The notes under the pieces: model-generated | Told to the model about the DNA's origin: nothing | Seen by the model: only the letters and a program-made list of their open reading frames with translations | Database searches by the model: none | Program-made: the position numbers and the translations under genes | Source of the DNA: AP-15 sp963732095 | GTDB taxonomy: Bacteria > Pseudomonadota > Alphaproteobacteria > ATCC43930 > CGMCC-115725 | Assembly: GCA_963732095.1 (NCBI GenBank) | Contig: CAVSZA010000039.1 | Span: forward strand, 1-64,000 | Direction of reading: 5' to 3' | DNA: 64,000 bases | Shown: in pieces, positions 1-8,141 of the stretch | How positions within the stretch are numbered: position 1 is the stretch's first letter | How the letters are laid out: the number at the start of each line of letters is the position of its first letter

Positions 1-33
1 ACCGAGGGTTCGAATCCATTTCCCTCCAGCGGA
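1..33 (+). repeat. tRNA-3'-end-like dispersed repeat, copy A
   Basis: Begins with a T-loop-like GGTTCGAATCC followed by CCTCCAGCG, the core shared with copies near 17.6, 28.5, 41.1, 48.6, 57.7 and 58.7 kb. The five bases on either side of the loop do not form a proper T stem, so this is not a functional tRNA end as read. The 5' part lies outside the window. Confidence 0.55.
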
Positions 34-61
34 AATCTCAAGGCCGGGCTCAACCCCCGCG

Positions 62-154
62 ACGAAGCTCCTCTACCTGAAAGCGCGGCTCCGCTGCCGC
101 GGGTGCGGGCGGAAGGGGCCGCATGGGACAGCCCCCGATTGCCCCGGGTGCTGA
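62..154 (+). pseudogene. fragment of a small zinc-ribbon-type hypothetical protein
   Basis: The frame starting near position 68 reads LYLKARLRCRGCGRKG and ends at a TGA at 152-154. The CRGC motif with basic surroundings resembles the C-terminal end of small rhizobial hypothetical proteins that I recall having this motif. No start codon or N-terminal half is visible, and it begins just after repeat copy A. I read it as a gene tail left by a rearrangement. It could be chance coding. Confidence 0.25.
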
Positions 155-169
155 GCGGGCCTCCTCTCA

Positions 170-592
170 ATTCGGTCGGATAAGCGGGCGGGATCGTCGA
201 GCACCTTCGCGATCAGTTCTTGGCGTCGCGGATATCTCGCCTCGGACGTCTCAGCGAAAAGCAGGATCAGATATCGCGCCTTTGCAGCAGCGTCGGCCCA
301 CGTTGCCGACGGAGCAGCGAGGGCGTGGCTCTCGAATTCCTCTTGGCGGCGTCGCAGGGCTACCTGGTCGGCTTGAACTTCGTGGAGGCGTCGGCGAATT
401 TCAGTCGATTTCTGAGCGGCAATGCCGCGATGCTCGCTTGCGTGCGGGAAGAATTCCTGCTCTGTAGCGCGGCGTCAGCTTGTCGCTACTCTCCGGCCCC
501 GGCCTTACGGTGAAGCCGTCGAGCGCGCGCGAAAGGACGGGCCGGTTCAGACCAGTGAAGAACAGCGCTTCAATCTCCGCCAGGTCACTCAT
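170..592 (-). pseudogene. frameshifted small hypothetical protein
   Basis: An ATG at 592 opens a frame beginning MSDLAEIEALFFTGLNRP. Near position 470 the sensible reading moves to another frame, which continues through AAAKARYLILLFAET and ELIAKVLDDPARLSD. The latter resembles a helical segment of hypothetical proteins common in Bradyrhizobium-type genomes (family memory only). The frame shift, and the lack of a clean stop before the zinc-ribbon relic, suggest a dead gene of about 130-140 codons. Function is unknown. Confidence 0.35.
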
Positions 593-781
593 CTGCGTCT
601 TACTCTTGTCCCAAATAAGCGCGGATCCGGCACGGCGTCGCTTGCAGCGCTCCGCCTCTTCGCCTGGACTGGAGGTCCGCGCGGCGAGCCTTTGGCGCGC
701 TCGCTCATTGCCGGTCGATTGAAACCCAGTACTATTAGGCGCGACTGATTACAGAAACCGCCAAGGCGAAGGAGAACCGCG

Positions 782-1231
782 ATGGCAAGGGCTTTCCAAT
801 TTGATGTCGGTCCGGTTATTGAGCAACTTAATCGAATTCTGCAGATGGAACTTGCCGCGATCATCTACTACACGCACTACTCCTTTATGATCTACGGTCA
901 CGCGCGGATTCCGATCACCGCCTGGCTGCGCGATAACGCGACGGAATCGCTAGCCCACGCTCAAGAGGCGGGTGAAATGATCATGCGGCTGCACAAGAGG
1001 CCGGCTCTCGGCATCGCCGCGCTGCCGACCACGCCGCACAATACGATCGACGAGATCCTCACCGAATCAATACAGCGGGAGGAGGCTGGCGTAGAACTCT
1101 ACCGGGACCTCCTTGAGCTAGTGAAAGGCAAGTCTGTCGTTCTTGAGGAATATGCGACCCGGCTGGTTTCGGCGGAGGCCGTCCACCTCCGGGAAATGGA
1201 GCTTATGTTGATGAAGCGCGCGCCCGATTAG
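782..1231 (+). CDS. bacterioferritin-like ferritin-family protein
   Basis: 149 residues, close to the roughly 158 of bacterioferritin, preceded by a GAAGGAG Shine-Dalgarno. A four-helix-bundle pattern is visible: ILQMELAAIIYY (Glu23), HAQEAGEMIMRL (His59, aligning with His54 of bacterioferritin), EEAGVELY and an E-x2-H pair in the last helix. By this alignment the residue at the haem-ligand Met52 position is Leu57, and the Glu51 ferroxidase position is Ser56 with Glu55 next to it. It may therefore be haem-free with altered iron chemistry. The family stores or detoxifies iron in the cytoplasm. It stands alone, followed by a long gap and a terminator. A Dps/rubrerythrin-like role is also possible. 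Confidence 0.85.
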   Translation: MARAFQFDVGPVIEQLNRILQMELAAIIYYTHYSFMIYGHARIPITAWLRDNATESLAHAQEAGEMIMRLHKRPALGIAALPTTPHNTIDEILTESIQREEAGVELYRDLLELVKGKSVVLEEYATRLVSAEAVHLREMELMLMKRAPD

Positions 1232-1482
1232 ATCGTCCTCACTTGTCCGGAATCGCTCTGGGAGTGACGCCACCACGCCCTCGGATCGCTCAGGATCTTT
1301 CTTTTTTGAGCCTCAGCTTTCGATCTTGAGTGGAAATTGACCACCGAGCGCGAGCGATCACGCGCCGGTCTGGATCGAACTTCTTGCTGAAGATCAGCCG
1401 GTAGATTAACCCGCTTCAATTTGGCCAGCCGGGCGGCGTGCCGTTTGCACATCCGTCCTTGGACAGTTTCGTTGCCGAAATA

Positions 1483-1515
1483 AAAAGCGCCATGCGGGGA
1501 TCACATGGCGCTTTT
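1483..1515. terminator. bidirectional rho-independent terminator
   Basis: A perfect 12-bp inverted repeat (AAAAGCGCCATG at 1483-1494 and its complement at 1504-1515) with a 9-base loop, an A tract on the left and TTTT on the right. It could end transcription from either side. It lies between the bacterioferritin-like gene and dodecin. No convincing gene was found in 1232-1719 apart from this hairpin. Confidence 0.75.
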
Positions 1516-1719
1516 GAGAAGAGAGCCGCGTGGCGGGTGGACCACGCTGAAGAGCGAAGCTCTCTTGCTTAATCGCTTAATCAACGCTCGACGCGTTTCT
1601 CCATTCCGCGCGATGAGCCGCCAGCGTAGACCGCAATCTTTAAATCTGGCCGGGGGGAGAAAGTTGGCCCGCCAGTGTTTTGAGAGTGAGATCCGCCACT
1701 CGGTCAGGGAGGCATGACG

Positions 1720-1938
1720 ATGCCCGAGAATCACGTCTACCGGATCATCCAGGTTGCCGGTTCCTCGCAGAACAGCATCGAAGACGCGATCCAGAATGCC
1801 GTCGGCCGCGCCTCGCGCACACTCCGGCAGGTCGGCTGGTTCGAGGTGCTGGAGACACGCGGCCATGTCGAAGACGGCAGGGTGGCGCATTATCAGGTCA
1901 CGCTCAAAGTCGGGTTCACCCTCGACGACGACGATTAG
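1720..1938 (+). CDS. dodecin family flavin-binding protein
   Basis: 72 residues. The family signature is nearly complete: VYRIIQVAGSS, SIEDAIQNAVGRASRTLR, GWFEVLETRGH and AHYQVTLKVGF, including the Trp that stacks on flavin and the Gln of the flavin pocket. Dodecins assemble into dodecameric shells that store or buffer flavins in the cytoplasm. The ATG at 1720 sits 7 bases after AGGGAGG. The upstream in-frame ATG at 1714 is too close to that site. It is a single-gene unit with no obvious operon partner. Confidence 0.93.
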   Translation: MPENHVYRIIQVAGSSQNSIEDAIQNAVGRASRTLRQVGWFEVLETRGHVEDGRVAHYQVTLKVGFTLDDDD

Positions 1939-2084
1939 GGTGGAAACATCTCCGACAAATAGTTCAAGCGCCGCCACTGGCCGCCATTCAGCTACGCTCC
2001 GCACGACGCCGGCCGGTCTCGTGACATCATGACGGCCGCCATTTTTCTATCGGTCGCCGCGTTAGTGCGGGCCGCGCGCCGGCG

Positions 2085-2706
2085 CTAATCATCGGTCCGG
2101 TGCGACGCCGGGAGGCGCCGCACCGGAAACCGGTCGTCACGACCGCACGCCGTGCCGTTGACGTTGATTGCGGGTGCCGGCCATTGGCTCCTCGGCTCCG
2201 TCGATATGGTCATTCTCGGCTCGCTGCTGACGGGTTCCATCCCCGGTATCATGTGTGAGAAATAGTCCACGGCTTCGCCGCGGAAACCGAAGAAGTGATC
2301 ATAACCGCTCTTTGAGCGGACCGAATTTCGGCAAAGCGCCCAGATGCCACTTGCCGATCAGGGTAGTGCCTTAGCCCCTTCTTCAATAGCGACGGCAGGG
2401 TGGGATGCTCGGGCGGGAGGCCGACCTCAGGGCTGCCAACCAACGGCTCCTCGAGCCCCAGCCGCAGTCGATACTGGTAGCGGCCGGTGATCAGCGCGAG
2501 ACGCGAGGCGGAGCAGACGGCGGAATTGGCGTAGCCTTGAAGGAAGCGCATCCCTCGCGCGGCGATGCGGTCAATATTGGGCGTGGTAAAATCGCGGCGT
2601 CCGTAACAGGAGACGTCGGCATAGCCGAGGTCGTCGGCAAGGATAAAGATGATGTTCGGCGGCCTGGAGGCCGGCTGGGCATATGCACCGACGCCACCCG
2701 GACGGG
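2085..2706 (-). pseudogene. degraded arylsulfatase
   Basis: Read from the minus strand, the start gives PPNIIFILADDLGYADVSCYG, with the metal-binding Asp pair, and then ANSAVCSASRLALITGRYQY, the sulfatase signature whose Cys is converted to formylglycine. After LLKKG the frame is lost. GKWHLGALPKFGPLK and YDHFFGFRGEAV/DYFSHMIPG then appear in two further frames, and reading ends at 2085. Stop codons lie immediately upstream of the N-terminal segment. About 200 of the usual 500 or more residues remain, in at least three frames, so it is certainly inactive. Confidence 0.8.
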
Positions 2707-2938
2707 CTCAGCCCTAGCGCGGAGCGCTATCCGGCCTTGTCACGACGTCATCCAGATCGATGCGGCCGAGCCGGGCCGCCTCTGCCGTGCCGACCTGACC
2801 GGCTGCTCGCTTCCGGAGTAGCGCGTCTGATCCGCCACCTTCCCGCCCCCGTCCGTAGGCGATTTGTCAGATACGGCCGGCGCGCATCTGCTGCGGCAGG
2901 CCGCGCGTCTGCCTCTGCGCGACGGCGCCAATGTGCTC

Positions 2939-4537
2939 CTAACGGTCCAGCCACACGTCTTCGAAGCGCCAGCCGTTGTAGATGCTGTTGACCATGATCG
3001 TCAGCCCTTTGACGTAGGGCTGCCGGCAGCTCGCGGCGCGGTAGTGAAAGATGATCGGCCGGGCGCCATCTTCTTGCAGCTTGCGGTCGATCTGCCACAC
3101 CAGCTTTTTGCGCTTCTCGCGGTCCGGTTCCACCGACTGGCGCTCGAACTGTTTTTCGAGTTCCGGGTTGCAGTAGCCAGTGATGTTGCGCTCGGCGCCG
3201 CAGGCATAGTTCTCGAAGAATTGCTGGTCCGGATCGTCGACGGCGGCGGCGGTCAGATTGAGACCGACCACGTAATCCTTGCGGATCGCTTTCGGAAACC
3301 AGTTCACGGTTTCGATCGGGTCGAGCTCGGCCTCGATATAGATGGTCTTCAGCTGGTCGGTCAGGATGATCGCCGGGTCGCGCGCAATCGGGATGTTGCG
3401 GACCGACAGTTTGACCCGGAGCCGATTGTCTGGCCCATAGCCCTCCCGTTCCATGATCGCGCGCGCTTCCGCCCGGCTCTTTTCGACATCGGGATCGTAG
3501 CCCGGCAGTCCTTTCAACATCTCCGGCGGCAGGCCCCATACCCCGGCAGGCGGCGGCAGCATCGCGCCGCCGATATCTCCCTGCCCTTCGTCGAGGATGT
3601 CGATGAACGCCTTGCGGTCGAGGCTCAGCGCCATCGCACGCCGGATCTCGGGGTTGTCGAAGGGCGGGACCTTGCGGTTGATGATCAGGTTTCGGCTGGC
3701 GTTGAGCGGCGTGATCTCGCAGATCGCGTGCGGCGCCTGGCTCTGGATGTCCTTCAACAGCGGGATCGCCACATCGTAGGGCCAGGTCATGTCGAATTTT
3801 CCGGCAACAAACGCGAGGAGCGCCGTCGAGCGGTTCGGCACGATTGTGTACTCGACGCCGTCGACATAAGGCCGGTCCTTCTTCCAGTAATCCGGGTTTC
3901 GCGTCACCCGAATGCTTTCGTTGGGGCGAAACTCGACGAATTTGAAGGGGCCGGTGCCGATCGGGTGGCTGCGCATGTCGCGCGGCGGGACGTGACATGG
4001 ATAGACCGGCGCCAAGCCGGAAGCGAGCAGAGCGAGCAGTGCCGGCTGCGGCCGCTTTAGCACGAACGTCGCCGTATAGTCGCCTTCGGTGACAACCTCT
4101 TCGAGGTTGCTGTACCACGACTTGCGGGGGTTGATGCGCAGCTTTTCGCTCGCTTTGCCGGTCAACAGGTCCCAAGTGCATTTGACGTCACTGGCGGTGA
4201 ACGGCTCTCCGTCATGCCATTTGACGCGTTCGCGCAGATCGAAGGTGAGCCGCGTCCCGTCCTCACTCCACGACCAGCCCGTAGCAAGCTCCGGGACGAT
4301 CGACTGCTCGCTGTTTTGCGCAACATGCTGGTCGTAGACGACGAGGTTGTTGAACACCCCCATCATCGACAGCACGGTCGACAATGTCGCCTCTTCGAGG
4401 ATCGACATGCTCGCCGGGCTGTCGCGGTTATAGACTTTCAGGATACCGCCGGCTTTCTGCGCTGGCGCCTCCGTCACCGGCAATCCAACGAAGAACCAGG
4501 CTGCCGCGGCGACCGCTAGTACCCCTCGCGCTGTCAC
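2939..4537 (-). CDS. ABC transporter substrate-binding protein, family 5 (paralogue 1)
   Basis: 532 residues of the peptide/nickel/opine binding-protein family (SBP_bac_5). It has a hydrophobic signal segment ending near APA, then KAGGILKVYNRDSPAS, ATGWSWSEDGTRLTFDLRE, VKWHDGEPFTASDVKCTWD and IGTGPFKF, and ends DVWLDR. Family members bind oligopeptides or other small solutes in the periplasm and hand them to a permease. The GTG at 4537 overlaps the TGA of paralogue 2 (GTGA), implying translational coupling. A GTG at 4549 is an alternative. No permease or ATPase gene is adjacent, so the ligand and partner are unknown. Confidence 0.9.
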   Translation of the reverse strand: MTARGVLAVAAAAWFFVGLPVTEAPAQKAGGILKVYNRDSPASMSILEEATLSTVLSMMGVFNNLVVYDQHVAQNSEQSIVPELATGWSWSEDGTRLTFDLRERVKWHDGEPFTASDVKCTWDLLTGKASEKLRINPRKSWYSNLEEVVTEGDYTATFVLKRPQPALLALLASGLAPVYPCHVPPRDMRSHPIGTGPFKFVEFRPNESIRVTRNPDYWKKDRPYVDGVEYTIVPNRSTALLAFVAGKFDMTWPYDVAIPLLKDIQSQAPHAICEITPLNASRNLIINRKVPPFDNPEIRRAMALSLDRKAFIDILDEGQGDIGGAMLPPPAGVWGLPPEMLKGLPGYDPDVEKSRAEARAIMEREGYGPDNRLRVKLSVRNIPIARDPAIILTDQLKTIYIEAELDPIETVNWFPKAIRKDYVVGLNLTAAAVDDPDQQFFENYACGAERNITGYCNPELEKQFERQSVEPDREKRKKLVWQIDRKLQEDGARPIIFHYRAASCRQPYVKGLTIMVNSIYNGWRFEDVWLDR

Positions 4538-6129
4538 CTGTCGAGCCACAAATCTTCGTAGCGCGAACCGTTGTAGATGCTGTTGACTATGACGGTCAGC
4601 CCGTTCACCCGGGGATACCAACAGGTTGCCGCTCGGTTGTGATAGATCATCGGCCGGGCGCCGTCCTCCTGCAATTTCCGGTCGATCTCCCACACCAGAT
4701 GCTGGCGTTTTTCGGGGTCGGCCTCCATCGATTGCCGGTCGAACTCCTTTTCGAGTTCGCGGTTGCAATAGCCGGTGTAATTGCGCTCCGCGCCACATGC
4801 AAAATTCTCGTAAAAGGTCTGGTCGGGATCGTCGAGGCCGTTCTCGCCGAGATTGAGGCCGACCGTGAAGTCCTTGCGCATGACCTTGGGATACCAATTG
4901 ACGGTGTCGATCTCTTCGAGCTCACCGTCGATGTAGATCTCTTTCAATTGGTCGATCAGAATGACAGCGGGATCGCGGTATTGCGGAATGTTGCGCGTCG
5001 ATACGGTGATTTTGAGCCGGTTATTGGGACCGTAGCCGTGGTCTTCCATGATCTTGCGGGCTTCATTGCGGTTCTTGGCGACGTCGGGATCGTAGCCGGG
5101 CAAGGTCATCAACATCTTCGCCGGCATCCCCCAAATACCCTCCGGCGGCGGCAGCATCGCGCCGCCAATATCGGCCTTGCCTTCGTTGATCGTATCGATA
5201 AAGGCCTTGCGGTCGAGGGTCAGCGCCAATGCCCGCCGGACATCGGGGTTGTCGAATGGCGGCTTGTCGCGGTTGACGATCAGGTTGCGGCTGACATTGG
5301 TCGGGGTCAGCTCGCAGATCGCGTCAGGCGCCTGGCTCTGAATGTCCCGCATCAGCGGGATCGTCAGATTGTAGGGTGTCGTCATATCGAACTTGCCGGC
5401 GATAAAGGCCAGCACCCGCGTCGAGGCGTTCTTGATGATCGTGTACTCAATCCCGTCGAGGTAGGGCCGGTCCTTCTTCCAGTAATCGGGGTTGCGGGTG
5501 ACCTTGATCCCTTCGTTGGGCTTGAACTCGACCAGTTTGAATGGGCCGGTGCCGATCGGCCGGGTGCGCATCTCGCGCGGCGTCACGTGACAGGGGTAGA
5601 CGGCCGACCAACCGGAAGCCAATAAGGCAATAAACGAGGGCTGCGGCCGCTTCAGATGGAATGCGACCTCATCGTCGCCTTTTGTGGTGACCTCCTCGAG
5701 GTTCTGGTACCAGGCTTTGCGCGGATTGAGGCGAAACTTCTCGGGCGATTTACCGAGCAGCGTGTCCCAGGTGCACTTCACGTCATTGGCGGTAAACGGC
5801 CGACCGTCGTGCCATTTGACACCGCCCCGCAACCGGAAACTCAGTTCTGTTTTGGATGAGTCCCACGACCACTCGGTCGCCAGATCCGGCACGATCGATT
5901 GGAGGCTGGCTTGCGGCACATGCTGATCGAACATGACGAGATTGTTGAAAAGCCCCATTGCCGGACCGAGAGCCGCGTAGGTCACTTCTTCATGCAGCGA
6001 CAGGCTGGCCGGGCTGTCGAAATGGTACATTTTCAGAATGCCGCCCGCCTTTTGCGCCACCGCAGTGCCACCCGACAGGGCCGCGAGGAAGCCGCCCGCC
6101 GCCGCGATCGCACGCCAGTGTTGCTTCAT
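4534..6129 (-). CDS. ABC transporter substrate-binding protein, family 5 (paralogue 2)
   Basis: About 531 residues from the ATG at 6129, which gives a clean signal peptide (MKQHWRAIAAAGGFLAALSG, then GTAVA). An ATG at 6153 is also possible. The layout matches paralogue 1 throughout: QKAGGILKMYHFDSPAS, VKWHDGRPFTANDVKCTWD, RPIGTGPFKLVEFKPNEG, GGAMLPPPEGIWGMPAKM and a terminal YEDLWLDR. It is the middle member of a tandem family and overlaps paralogue 1 by 4 bases. Periplasmic solute capture is inferred from the family. The specificity is not readable from the sequence. Confidence 0.92.
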   Translation of the reverse strand: MKQHWRAIAAAGGFLAALSGGTAVAQKAGGILKMYHFDSPASLSLHEEVTYAALGPAMGLFNNLVMFDQHVPQASLQSIVPDLATEWSWDSSKTELSFRLRGGVKWHDGRPFTANDVKCTWDTLLGKSPEKFRLNPRKAWYQNLEEVTTKGDDEVAFHLKRPQPSFIALLASGWSAVYPCHVTPREMRTRPIGTGPFKLVEFKPNEGIKVTRNPDYWKKDRPYLDGIEYTIIKNASTRVLAFIAGKFDMTTPYNLTIPLMRDIQSQAPDAICELTPTNVSRNLIVNRDKPPFDNPDVRRALALTLDRKAFIDTINEGKADIGGAMLPPPEGIWGMPAKMLMTLPGYDPDVAKNRNEARKIMEDHGYGPNNRLKITVSTRNIPQYRDPAVILIDQLKEIYIDGELEEIDTVNWYPKVMRKDFTVGLNLGENGLDDPDQTFYENFACGAERNYTGYCNRELEKEFDRQSMEADPEKRQHLVWEIDRKLQEDGARPMIYHNRAATCWYPRVNGLTVIVNSIYNGSRYEDLWLDR

Positions 6130-6168
6130 CTCCCGCCTTCTCTCTGAATTCATTCGTGTCTCGAGCCA

Positions 6169-7818
6169 TTATCTTTCCAGCCAGACGTCTTCCATACGCC
6201 AGCCATTGACCATGCTGTTGACCATCGTGGTCAGGCCCCTGACCTGAGGATGCCAGCAGGTCGCTCCGCGCGTGTGGAAGATGACCGGCCGTGCTTCATC
6301 CCGTTGCAATGTCGTGTCGATGTCCCAGACCAGCTCCTTGCGCCTTTCTTGGTCGGTTTCGCGCGACTGTCGGTGAAACAGAGTTTCGAGCTCGTGACTG
6401 CAGTATCCGGTGAAGTTGCGGTCCGAATCACAGGCGTAGCTTTCGTATAATTGCTGATCGGGGTCGTCGACGACCGCACTGCCGGTGTTTTCCAACCCGA
6501 CCATGTAATCTCGGCGCGTGACCTTCGGGTTCCAGTTGGCGGTCTCTACGATGTCGAGTTCGCCGGCGATATAGATCTCTTTGAGCTGGTCGATCAGCAT
6601 GACCGCCGGATCGCGGTAGAGCGGGATATTGCGGGCCGCCACCTTGACTGCAAGCGGGTGGTCGGGACCATAGCCCAGCCGCTGCATGATCTCGCGGGCC
6701 TCCCTGCGGTTCTTCTGCACGTCTGGGTCATACCCCGGCAATGTCCTGAGGCGATCCGGTGGCATGCCCCACAATCCCTCCGGCGGAGGCAGCATTGCGG
6801 CGCCGATGTCGCCCTGACCGCCGCTCAGCACATCGATGAAGGCTTGGCGGTCCAAGGTCAGCGCCATCGCCCGGCGAAGTTCGAGATTGTCGAAAGGCGG
6901 CGCGTTGCGATTGACGATCAAGGTGCTGCTGACGCCCCTCGGCCGCAATTCGCAAATCGCCTCAGGATCCTGACGCTCGATGTCCTTCAATAACGGGACA
7001 GTCACCTCGTAGGGAAAGGTCATGTCGAGCTTTCCCGCGACAAAAGCCAGCAGCGCCGTCGAGCGGTTTGGGATGATCGTCCATTCGATGCCGTCGAGAT
7101 AGGGCCGGCCCGGCTTCCAATAACCCGGGTTGCGGGCCAGCCGGATCGACTCGCCCGGCTTGTACGAAACGAATTTGAACGGTCCGGTGCCGATCGGATG
7201 CTGGCGCATCTCCTGGGGCGACACATGGCAGGGATAGACCGGCGAATATCCGGAAGCGAGGAGAGCGATCAGTGCCGGCTGCGGCTGCTTCAGATGAAAG
7301 GTCGCCTCGCGGTCACCGTCGACGGTGACCCGATCGAGGTTCCAGTACCACGATTTGCGCGGGTTGATGCGGAACTTGGCAGCCGACTTGCCGAGGAGCA
7401 TGTCCCAGGTGCACTGGACGTCCTTTGCGGTAAATGGCTGCCCATCGTGCCAGCGAACGCCCTCCCGCAGGCGAAAGGTCAGCTCTGTACCGTCCTCATT
7501 CCACGACCAGCTCGTGGCAAGGTCGGGCACGATCGATTGCAACGTGTTTTGCGGCACATGTTGGTCGAAGAGGACGAGATTGTTGAACACCGCCATCATC
7601 GGCGCGACTGTCGAAATCGTCACCTCCTCGAGCGTCGACATGCTGGCCGGGCTGTCGCGATGAGCGATCTGAAGGACGCCGCCCGCCTTTTGTGCTTTCG
7701 CCTTTTGCGCTTCCGCCTTTTGTGCTAATGCCGTCTGGGCGGCCAGACATGCGATCAGCAGCGCGGTTGCTGCTGCCAGTCTTGGAAGCTTGCGCATTAT
7801 CGCTATTGGTCGAGCCAT
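6169..7818 (-). CDS. ABC transporter substrate-binding protein, family 5 (paralogue 3)
   Basis: 549 residues with the same architecture as its two downstream paralogues: signal peptide, KAGGVLQIAHRDSPAS, VRWHDGQPFTAKDVQCTWD, IGTGPFKFVSYKPGES and a terminal MEDVWLER. The stretch after the signal peptide carries a short tandem repeat (AQKAEAQKAKAQKA) absent from the other copies, probably from slippage. The ATG at 7818 follows GGAAG and overlaps the last codons of the upstream paralogue relic. ATG 7797 would also leave a signal peptide. Substrate unknown. Confidence 0.92.
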   Translation of the reverse strand: MARPIAIMRKLPRLAAATALLIACLAAQTALAQKAEAQKAKAQKAGGVLQIAHRDSPASMSTLEEVTISTVAPMMAVFNNLVLFDQHVPQNTLQSIVPDLATSWSWNEDGTELTFRLREGVRWHDGQPFTAKDVQCTWDMLLGKSAAKFRINPRKSWYWNLDRVTVDGDREATFHLKQPQPALIALLASGYSPVYPCHVSPQEMRQHPIGTGPFKFVSYKPGESIRLARNPGYWKPGRPYLDGIEWTIIPNRSTALLAFVAGKLDMTFPYEVTVPLLKDIERQDPEAICELRPRGVSSTLIVNRNAPPFDNLELRRAMALTLDRQAFIDVLSGGQGDIGAAMLPPPEGLWGMPPDRLRTLPGYDPDVQKNRREAREIMQRLGYGPDHPLAVKVAARNIPLYRDPAVMLIDQLKEIYIAGELDIVETANWNPKVTRRDYMVGLENTGSAVVDDPDQQLYESYACDSDRNFTGYCSHELETLFHRQSRETDQERRKELVWDIDTTLQRDEARPVIFHTRGATCWHPQVRGLTTMVNSMVNGWRMEDVWLER

Positions 7819-7991
7819 ACGTCTTCCATGCGCCAGCCGTTGAAATGGCTGTTCACCATCTGGGTGAACCCCTTAACTCAGGGTTGCCGGCAAGACGCCC
7901 CTGAGGCATAGAACAGGATCGGCCCGGCGACGTCCGTCGCCAGCCTGCGCTCGATCTCCCAGAGAATAGGCTTACGCCGCAGCGGGTTTCA
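7803..7991 (-). pseudogene. C-terminal relic of a fourth family-5 binding protein
   Basis: The minus strand reads NPLRRKPILWEIERRLATD, then GPILFYASGASCRQP, a stop, VKGFTQMVNSHFNGWR and MEDVWLDQ. These match the last 60 residues of the three intact paralogues downstream, interrupted by one in-frame stop codon. Everything upstream of the DxxLRRK segment is missing. It shows the tandem array once had at least four members. Its last codons overlap the start of paralogue 3, as between paralogues 2 and 1. Confidence 0.85.
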
Positions 7992-8141
7992 GCCGACGCA
8001 ACTTCGAAAACCGCCGATCTGTTCGAAATCATGAAATTTCGGCGATCATTGGCGCGACCGACCCCGAGAGTCATGGACGAGGATATCCATCTTACTCCTC
8101 AGGTTCATTACCCGCCAGCAATGGGGCCAGACTTACCGCGA

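Noticed and set aside
1..33. 3' end of a serine-type tRNA gene (GGTTCGAATCC)
   Set aside because: The bases flanking the loop do not form a five-pair T stem, no CCA-like acceptor end is present and seven related copies occur without any tRNA body.
1501..2004. 167-codon minus-strand frame over dodecin
   Set aside because: Antisense to a gene with an unmistakable dodecin signature and no homology of its own.
2864..4060. 398-codon plus-strand frame with repeated V/D-rich motifs, and similar plus-strand frames over the other paralogues
   Set aside because: These are complements of the tandem binding-protein genes, which is why they look alike. High-GC antisense frames are expected.
2748..4181. 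Long minus-strand open frame (477 codons) in another frame over binding-protein paralogue 1
   Set aside because: Its translation is Arg/Ala/Pro-rich without structure. The real gene in the neighbouring frame has clear homology over its whole length.
4538..4897. N-terminal 120-residue extension of binding-protein paralogue 1
   Set aside because: The extension is read through the 3' part of paralogue 2 in the wrong frame. The signal peptide begins at the GTG near 4537.
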